The notes beneath the pieces were generated by a model, which worked only from the letters and a program-made list of their open reading frames with translations, made no database searches and was not told where the DNA came from. The translations under genes and the position numbers were made by a program. From an uncultured Prosthecobacter sp. (GTDB lineage: Bacteria > Verrucomicrobiota > Verrucomicrobiia > Verrucomicrobiales > Verrucomicrobiaceae), in contig CANNUR010000065.1 of assembly GCA_947523045.1 (NCBI GenBank), forward strand, positions 1-13,212: a stretch of DNA of 13,212 nucleotides. Direction: 5' to 3'. Positions 7,870-13,212 of the stretch are shown one piece after another. Position 1 is the stretch's first letter. Every line of letters starts with the position of its first letter.

Positions 7870-9294
7870 TCAGGCGAAGATGCCCTGCACCACCTTCGGC
7901 GAGGCAAAACCGGTGAGCCGTTCCTCGAGGCCGTTGCGCTCGTAGTGCAGTCGCTCGGCGTCGAGACCGAGCGCGTGCAGGATGGTCGCGTGAAAGTCCG
8001 GCACACTGACCGGATCGACCACCGCCTTGTGGCCGAGCTCGTCGGTTTCGCCGTAGCTGAAGCCGCGCTTCAACCCGCCGCCGGCCATCCAGGTGGTGAA
8101 GCCCTGCATGTTGTGGTCGCGACCGCTGAACTCCTTGCCGATCTTCTGCGAGGTCGGCGTGCGTCCGAACTCGCCGCCCCAGATGACCAGGGTGTCGTCG
8201 AGCAGGCCGCGCTGGCGCAGGTCACGGATGAGCGCCGCCACCGGCTGATCGGTGCGTTCGCAGGCGGACAGCAGGGTCTCAGCGAGATTGCTGTGATTGT
8301 CCCAGGGCTGGTCGTCCAGGAAGAGCTGCACGAAGCGCACGCCGCGCTCGACGAGCCGGCGCGCCATCAGGCAGCGGCGGCCGTACGAATCGGTGACCGG
8401 GTTGCCGATGCCGTAGGCGGTGCGGGTCGCCTCGCTTTCACTTGACAGATCGAGCACGTCGCTGGCGCTGAGCTGCATGCGCGCGGCTAGGCTGTAGGCC
8501 TCGATGCGGGCATCCAGCTCCGGATAACCGGGACGCAGGGCGCGGTGCCGACGATCGAGGCGGTCGAGCAGATCGCGAGCGGCATCGGCGACGGGCGCCG
8601 GCTGGTCGAACTCTGGCGTCAGGTTGAGGATGGGCGCACCCGTGCTGCGGAAGCGCGTGCCCTGGTAGATCGGCGGCAGGAAGGCCGAGGTCCAGTTGCG
8701 CACATCGTTCTTCGGCAGGCCGCGCTCGTCATCGAGCACGACATAGGCGGGCAGATCCTGGCACTCGCTGCCGAGGCCGTAGGCAATCCAGGCGCCGAGG
8801 GAGGGATGCCCCATGAACAGGCGGCCGCTGTGAATCTTGTACAGGGCGTTGTCGTGGTTCGGATGATCCGTCCAGAGCGAATGCACGAAGCAGAGCTCAT
8901 CGATCACCTTGGCCGTGTGCGGCAGGGCGTCCGACATCCACATCCCGGACTGGCCGTGGCGGGCGAACTTGAAGCGGCCCGGCATGATGGCACCGACATT
9001 GGCGGCCCCGACATTGCCCAGCTCCTCGACCCGGCCCGGGAAGGACTTGCCGGCATACCGCTCAAGGGCGGGCTTGGGATCAAACAGGTCCATCTGGCTG
9101 GGCCCGCCATTCATGAACAGATGAATGACCGACTTCGCCCGCGCCGGCCGATGCGGCGACTTCGGGCTGAGATCGTGGCGCCCGGGAGCCGAGGCCGCGA
9201 GCAGACCGTCGCCGGCAAACAGGTGCGCCAGCGCGGCACCGCAGAGGCCGTCGGACATCCGATGGAAAAAGGAGCGGCGGGTCAGGCCGGACAT
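7870..9294 (-). CDS. DUF1501 secreted protein, twin-arginine leader
   Basis: A 474-residue protein from ATG at 9294. An in-frame ATG at 9312 (six residues more, MSTEHA) would overlap the preceding gene by 11 nt and cannot be excluded. The leader is twin-arginine-like (SGLTRRSFFHRMSDGLCGAA). Family motifs of DUF1501 are FMNGGPSQMDLFDPKP (60-75), HNDN-like HPNHDNA (144-150), WDNHSN (331-336), IWGGEFGRTP (371-380) and GRDHN (391-395). The family belongs to the alkaline-phosphatase-like fold, but its enzymatic activity is not settled. It follows the DUF1549/1553 gene by 7 bp, the standard pairing in planctomycetes and verrucomicrobia, which suggests a two-protein extracytoplasmic unit. Sequence upstream of 9537 in this frame belongs to the other gene and is not part of this protein. 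Confidence 0.94.
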   Translation of the reverse strand: MSGLTRRSFFHRMSDGLCGAALAHLFAGDGLLAASAPGRHDLSPKSPHRPARAKSVIHLFMNGGPSQMDLFDPKPALERYAGKSFPGRVEELGNVGAANVGAIMPGRFKFARHGQSGMWMSDALPHTAKVIDELCFVHSLWTDHPNHDNALYKIHSGRLFMGHPSLGAWIAYGLGSECQDLPAYVVLDDERGLPKNDVRNWTSAFLPPIYQGTRFRSTGAPILNLTPEFDQPAPVADAARDLLDRLDRRHRALRPGYPELDARIEAYSLAARMQLSASDVLDLSSESEATRTAYGIGNPVTDSYGRRCLMARRLVERGVRFVQLFLDDQPWDNHSNLAETLLSACERTDQPVAALIRDLRQRGLLDDTLVIWGGEFGRTPTSQKIGKEFSGRDHNMQGFTTWMAGGGLKRGFSYGETDELGHKAVVDPVSVPDFHATILHALGLDAERLHYERNGLEERLTGFASPKVVQGIFA

Positions 9295-9301
9295 GGCGTG
9301 C

Positions 9302-12229
9302 TCAGTCGACATGAAGAAACTCGGCGGTGTTGAACAGGGTGTGACAGAGGGCGGCGAGGGCTTCGCGGTGCGCGCGCTCGGGCGGCAGCCCCTCGTTTTG
9401 CCAGGACGTCCGCGCCTGCACCAGCACGGCCTGGGCTGCCGCGACTTCCTCGGCCGCGGGCGTGCGCTGCAGGGCGGTCTCAAAGGCCAGCCGCACCGGA
9501 TCCGTGTCGGGCGACGCCGCCAGCAGGCGGTCGGCAAAGGCGCCGGCGAGTTCGCGCACGCGCTGGTTGTTCATCAGCATGAGCGGCTGCAGCGACACCG
9601 TCGAGATGTTGCGCTGGATGCAGTTGGGCTGCATCTCCGGGTAATCAAAGGTGGCCAGCAGTGAGGGCATCTCCGTTCGGCGCAGGCGCAGGTAGACGCT
9701 GCGGCGGTGACCGGCCGCGGCCGGGTCATCGACAATGAGCCCGTCGGCGCGCACGCTGACCGGCGCAGGTGGGCCAAACAGACGGGCATCCAGCCGGCCG
9801 GCCACCGCGTGCAAGGCATCGCGCAAGGCCTCGGCATCGAGCCGGCGCAGGCTCATGCGCGCGAGCAGCAAGTTTTCCGGATCGACCGCCTGCGCCGTCT
9901 CAGCCACCGAGCTCTGCCGGTAGGCGCGCGACAGCAGCAGCGTGCGATGCAGGTGTTTCAGGCTCCAGCCGCTGTCGACGAAATCGCGCGCCAGCCAGTC
10001 GAGCAGTTCCGGGTGCGTCGGTTTGGCGCCCTGGACGCCGAAGTTGTCGAGGGTGGCAACCAAGCCACGACCGAAGTACTTCGCCCAGACGCGGTTGACG
10101 AGCACGCGGGCGGTGAGCGGGTGGTCGGGGGTGGTCAGCCAGCGGGCGAAGGCCAGGCGGCGACCGGTCTTGTCCGCCCCCGGCCAGGGCGGCGCGGCGA
10201 CAAAGGGGGTGCGACCATCGGTCAGCACCGAAGGCACACCCGGGCCGACCAGCCGGGTTGGGCGATGAGCCTCGCCGCGCGCGAGCAGGTAGGTCGGCGA
10301 GGGCCGGCCGCGGTCCCAGAGGGCGCGCACCGCCAGCGGTGGTGGCAGGCGCTCACGCAGGGCGGCGATGTCGGCATCGAGGGCGCGCAGTTGCACGCCG
10401 AGTTCGGGATGCCGCTCCACCAGCACGCCTTCCACCGGTTTCAGCTCGGTTTCGTAGCGGCGCACCAGTTCCTCCTCGCGCCGGCTGCGACGGCCGGCAT
10501 CGGCCTTGACCGCGGCGAGGATCGCCGCCTGCTCGGCCTTGGCCAGCTTCGGCCAGCGCTCCTGGTAATAGCGGTCCTGGACCGACTTCAAGGCGGCGGC
10601 ACGGCGCCCCTCGGCGGCCTTGATCTGCTTCTGCAGGTCGGCGACGACCTGCTTGTGACGGGCAGCCACCTCCGCAGGAGCCACCTCAAGGTTGCGGTTC
10701 TTCCACGTCAGCCAGTCGTGTTCATCGAGCGCGCCCTGAAAAACCGCCTTGAGCCGGTAATAATCGCGCTGCGGCAGGGCGTCGTACTTGTGGCTGTGGC
10801 AGCGCGCGCAATCGAGCGTCAGGCCAAGAATGCCGGAACCCACCACCTGCAGGGCATCGGCAATGACGCCGAGGCGCTCAGGCACAAAATTCATCGTGCG
10901 CGATCCGGTCTGGTCGACACCCATGCGCAGGAAGCCGGTGGCAATCAATTGCTCGACCACCGTGTCGGTCACCCGCGCCGGATCGCTGTGCTCGGCGAGT
11001 TCATCGCCGGCGAGTTGCTCAAGCAGGAAGCGATCCCAGGGCTTGTCGGCATTGAGCGAGCGGATGACGTAGTCGCGGTACTTCCAGGCCGTCTCACGCA
11101 CCGGATCCTCGGACGTGCCACCCTCGGAATCGGCGTACCCGGCGACGTCGAGCCAGAAGCGCCCCCAGCGCTCGCCGTAGTGCGGCGAGGCGAGCAGATG
11201 ATCGACCATCTCGGCGTACCAGCCGTCGCTCGGATGCTCCAGCCAGCGCGCCAGTTCCTCAACCGAAGGTGGCAGGCCGGTGAGATCGAAATACACCCGT
11301 CGCACCAGGACATGGCGCGGCGCCTCGGGGGCGAAGTCGAGCCCGCGCTCGCGCTGGCGCACGCGCAGGAAGGCATCGACCGGCCGCAGCGGTATCGCCC
11401 CCTGCGCCGCCGGCACCGGCACGCGCGCCGGCAGTTTTTGAAAGGCCCAGTGCGCGCGGTCGGCATCGGTGACCAGCGGATCCGGCTCGCCGTTGGCGAC
11501 ATCGGGTGGCGTCTCACGCATCGAGGCGCCGCCGGCGATCCACTCGCGCAGCTTGTCGATCTCCACCGAGGAGGGCCGCTCGACGAAGTACTTGAGCAAC
11601 TGATCCTTGGGCGGGCAGAGTTCCTGTTCGACGCGCTGCAGGGCCAGGCTGGCGGCGGGATTGCCGGGCACAACGGCGGGACCGGCGGTGCCGCCGGTGA
11701 GTAGGTTTTCCGGTTGCCGCAGGTCGAGTCCACCGCGCTGGAGTTCGGCGCCGTGGCAGGCCGTGCAGCGCAGCAGCAGCACGGGCAGCACATCGTGCTT
11801 GTGCAGGCGCGCCTCGGCCACCGGCGCGTTGCGAAAACGCGCCCCGCCGCGGATCCAGTCCTCAATCCAATGCATCTGCTCCGCCGTCAATTTGTCGCCC
11901 TTGCGCGGCATCTCGCCGGTGTGGACCATTTCATAGAGCGTGCTGTGCTGGGGATCGCCCGGCTTGACCACCGGACCCGAGTCACTGCCGCGTAGCAGGG
12001 CTTCGGCACTGCTCAAATCGAGGTTGGCACGGCGGGTCTGCGGATTGTGGCACTCCCGGCAGCGCTGTTCCAGCAGGGGAGACACGCGATCCTCAAAAAA
12101 CACCTCCGCAGCAACGGCGGAGGAAGCCGTCGCCACCAGCACGGCAGGCAGACCGGCCCAGCGACCGGCGGCATGGAGAAAAAGACGCACGCACCTGCCT
12201 GTACGACAGCGGCGGGCAGGCCTTTGCAT
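9302..12229 (-). CDS. PSD1-type cytochrome c protein (DUF1549/DUF1553) with tandem N-terminal cytochrome domains
   Basis: A 975-residue protein starting at ATG 12229. A GTG at 12190 would also leave a good leader, because the first 13 residues are basic and unusually long for a signal-peptide n-region. The hydrophobic leader ends near residue 41 (SSAVAAE). Heme-binding CXXCH motifs are CRECH (57-61), CTACH (155-159) and CARCH (474-478). The first two lie in two successive PSCyt1-type domains (about 43-128 and 143-236), the second containing GGLDLR. The DUF1549 domain (PSCyt2) spans about 282-495 and includes the third motif. An alanine/charged stretch (about 517-625) looks like a coiled coil. 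The DUF1553 domain (PSD1) spans about 690-930, with the conserved-looking RVLVNRVWAKYFGRGLV and MLMNNQRV. The role is unknown, probably a membrane- or surface-associated heme protein working with the downstream DUF1501 protein. It starts 12 bp after the ABC ATPase stop, so readthrough from the transporter genes is likely. Confidence 0.94.
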   Translation of the reverse strand: MQRPARRCRTGRCVRLFLHAAGRWAGLPAVLVATASSAVAAEVFFEDRVSPLLEQRCRECHNPQTRRANLDLSSAEALLRGSDSGPVVKPGDPQHSTLYEMVHTGEMPRKGDKLTAEQMHWIEDWIRGGARFRNAPVAEARLHKHDVLPVLLLRCTACHGAELQRGGLDLRQPENLLTGGTAGPAVVPGNPAASLALQRVEQELCPPKDQLLKYFVERPSSVEIDKLREWIAGGASMRETPPDVANGEPDPLVTDADRAHWAFQKLPARVPVPAAQGAIPLRPVDAFLRVRQRERGLDFAPEAPRHVLVRRVYFDLTGLPPSVEELARWLEHPSDGWYAEMVDHLLASPHYGERWGRFWLDVAGYADSEGGTSEDPVRETAWKYRDYVIRSLNADKPWDRFLLEQLAGDELAEHSDPARVTDTVVEQLIATGFLRMGVDQTGSRTMNFVPERLGVIADALQVVGSGILGLTLDCARCHSHKYDALPQRDYYRLKAVFQGALDEHDWLTWKNRNLEVAPAEVAARHKQVVADLQKQIKAAEGRRAAALKSVQDRYYQERWPKLAKAEQAAILAAVKADAGRRSRREEELVRRYETELKPVEGVLVERHPELGVQLRALDADIAALRERLPPPLAVRALWDRGRPSPTYLLARGEAHRPTRLVGPGVPSVLTDGRTPFVAAPPWPGADKTGRRLAFARWLTTPDHPLTARVLVNRVWAKYFGRGLVATLDNFGVQGAKPTHPELLDWLARDFVDSGWSLKHLHRTLLLSRAYRQSSVAETAQAVDPENLLLARMSLRRLDAEALRDALHAVAGRLDARLFGPPAPVSVRADGLIVDDPAAAGHRRSVYLRLRRTEMPSLLATFDYPEMQPNCIQRNISTVSLQPLMLMNNQRVRELAGAFADRLLAASPDTDPVRLAFETALQRTPAAEEVAAAQAVLVQARTSWQNEGLPPERAHREALAALCHTLFNTAEFLHVD

Positions 12230-12241
12230 TTTGCTGGCGAC

Positions 12242-12979
12242 TCAGCGGTACCTGGACAGGCCGCCGAGGTAGTCGCGCGCCGCGTCGCAGGCCGGTTCTC
12301 GGAAGAAATCCGCCGCCGGACGGCTTTCCAGCACGCGACCGCCGGCCAGGAACACCACCCAGTCGGCGACGTGCCGGGCAAAGTGGATCTCATGGGTGGC
12401 GAGCACGATCTGCTGACCGCCCTCGGCAAGTTCACGGACGACATCGAGCACCTCGCCAGTCATCACGGGGTCGAGCGCCGAGGTTGGCTCGTCGAGCAGC
12501 AGCAGGCGCGGGCGCGGCGCCAGGGCACGGGCGATGGCACCGCGTTGCTGCTGGCCGCCGGAGAGTTCGGCCGGGCGCTTGTGGCGATGCTCCGCAAGGC
12601 CAAGTCGCTCCAGCAGTTCCAGCGCCCGCGCCGCGGCGGCCGAGGCGTTCTGGCCGTGGACCTCGCACAGGGGCAGGGTGATGTTTTCCTGCAGGCTCAG
12701 GTGGGGAAACAGGTTGTAGCCCTGGAAGACAAAGCCGTTGCGGCGCAGCACCGCCAGCGCTGCCGCCGGCTCATGAGGCAGGGCCTCGCCGTCGATGCGT
12801 ACCTCGCCCGCCTCGGGCAGCAGCAGGCCGCCGAGCACGCGCAGCAGGGTGGACTTGCCGCCACCGCTCGGCCCGAGCAGGGCCACCACGCGGGCTTCGC
12901 TGCCGGTGGCGAAACAGGCGCCGGCAAGGGCCTGAAAATCGCCGTATCGCTTTGTCACTTCATCAGCCTCAAGTTTCAT
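12242..12979 (-). CDS. Polar amino acid ABC transporter ATP-binding protein
   Basis: A 245-residue ATPase of the GlnQ/HisP type, which powers uptake of polar amino acids by the adjacent permease at the inner membrane. All the catalytic motifs are visible: Walker [10 protein letters not shown] (36-44), Q-loop Q86 in [10 protein letters not shown], signature LSGGQQQR (139-146), Walker [14 protein letters not shown] (159-171), and switch histidine H196 in LATHEIHF. The residue after the signature arginine is glycine, where valine is usual (RGAIARAL). ATG 12979 is chosen because it is preceded by a strong AAGGGAGG Shine-Dalgarno sequence 7 nt away and because [18 protein letters not shown] is the normal family N-terminus; the frame stays open upstream to 13126 but that part is not coding in this frame. 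The start overlaps the permease stop by 11 nt. The exact substrate amino acid cannot be told from this subunit. Confidence 0.95.
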   Translation of the reverse strand: MKLEADEVTKRYGDFQALAGACFATGSEARVVALLGPSGGGKSTLLRVLGGLLLPEAGEVRIDGEALPHEPAAALAVLRRNGFVFQGYNLFPHLSLQENITLPLCEVHGQNASAAAARALELLERLGLAEHRHKRPAELSGGQQQRGAIARALAPRPRLLLLDEPTSALDPVMTGEVLDVVRELAEGGQQIVLATHEIHFARHVADWVVFLAGGRVLESRPAADFFREPACDAARDYLGGLSRYR

Positions 12980-13212
12980 AGGCGAACCTCCCTTCCAGGC
13001 GCCGGGCATACCAGGAGAGCGGCAGGGTGACCGCCAGATAGGCCACCGCCAGCGGCAGATAGCCTTCGAGCGAGGTGTAGCTGCCGGAGTTGAGGATGCG
13101 CACCTTCTGTACCAGTTCCTCGACACCGATCACCGAGAGCAGCGAGGAATCCTTGATGAGCGAAACCAGCTGCCCGGTCGTGCCGGGCAGCGCGCGGCGC
13201 AGGGCCTGCGGC
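12969..13212 (-). CDS. Polar amino acid ABC transporter permease (C-terminal part, 5' end beyond window)
   Basis: From the right edge the minus strand reads, with first full codon at 13211, 80 codons to a TGA at 12971-12969. It opens with PQALRRALPGTTGQLVSLIK followed by DSSLLSVIGVEEL, the conserved cytoplasmic EAA-loop region of HisM/GlnP-type permeases that docks on the ATPase. A final transmembrane helix follows (PLAVAYLAVTLPLSWYARRL) and then a short tail ending RFAYET. The last 11 nt overlap the ATPase start (ATGAAACTTGA), consistent with translational coupling. The N-terminal transmembrane segments, and any substrate-binding protein gene, lie outside the window. Confidence 0.93.
   Translation of the reverse strand, partial: PQALRRALPGTTGQLVSLIKDSSLLSVIGVEELVQKVRILNSGSYTSLEGYLPLAVAYLAVTLPLSWYARRLEGRFAYET
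12987..12994 (-). promoter_or_regulatory. Strong ribosome binding site of the ABC ATPase gene
   Basis: On the minus strand AAGGGAGG lies 7 nt before the ATG at 12979, inside the last codons of the permease gene. It is an excellent match to the anti-Shine-Dalgarno sequence. It fixes the ATPase start and is the only such site I could find at any visible gene start in this window. Confidence 0.85.

Noticed and set aside
9295..9537. N-terminal extension of the DUF1501 protein up to an ATG at 9537
   Set aside because: The extra residues are arginine/proline-rich out-of-frame translation of the PSD1 gene, and a proper twin-arginine leader begins only at 9294 (or 9312).
9707..11704. Long plus-strand frame (665 codons) opposite the PSD1 gene, and similar frames at 2201-3790 and, on the minus strand, 6044-7603
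   Set aside because: These are antisense shadows of well-supported genes, with low-complexity composition and no domain signals.
12980..13126. N-terminal extension of the ABC ATPase up to 13126
   Set aside because: The stretch overlaps the permease coding region in another phase and reads as low-quality protein. The strong Shine-Dalgarno sequence and the family N-terminus place the start at 12979.

Overview
The window is GC-rich and almost entirely coding. It reads as a chromosomal segment of a PVC-superphylum bacterium (planctomycete or verrucomicrobial; I cannot separate them from this sequence). The diagnosis rests on family content: planctomycete-type cytochrome c proteins (PSCyt/PSD families DUF1587/1595/1592/1588/1585 and DUF1549/1553), their usual partners DUF1552 (HXXSHH) and DUF1501, and a PQQ-type beta-propeller of the planctomycete type. 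I saw no rRNA, tRNA, CRISPR array, insertion sequence or prophage gene.

Layout from left to right. (1) Minus-strand block, transcribed right to left: DUF1592-type multidomain cytochrome (6047-3678), DUF1552 protein (3658-2399), and a beta-propeller protein (2279 to beyond base 1) that carries a degenerate methyltransferase/Rossmann-like segment. (2) Plus-strand pair of amidohydrolase-2-like TIM-barrel proteins (6173-7027 and 7034-7867), divergent from block 1 across 125 bp. (3) Second minus-strand block, convergent with the pair and separated from it by 2 bp: C-terminal end of an amino-acid ABC permease (right edge to 12969), its ATPase (12979-12242), a PSD1-type protein with three CXXCH motifs (12229-9302), and a DUF1501 protein (9294-7870).

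The locus therefore holds two parallel cytochrome-plus-partner modules: DUF1592 with DUF1552, and DUF1549/1553 with DUF1501. Between them sit two unusual amidohydrolase-like proteins that lack the N-terminal HxH metal motif. Most of the set has an export signal. The DUF1552, DUF1501 and first amidohydrolase-like proteins begin with twin-arginine leaders; the two cytochrome proteins and the propeller have Sec-like hydrophobic leaders. A concerted periplasmic or cell-surface redox/hydrolytic function is plausible but unproven, since these families have no settled biochemical role. The amino-acid transporter is the one conventional element, and its ATPase is the only gene here with a strong Shine-Dalgarno sequence. 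Eight starts can be seen in the window; the other seven have none that I can recognise.
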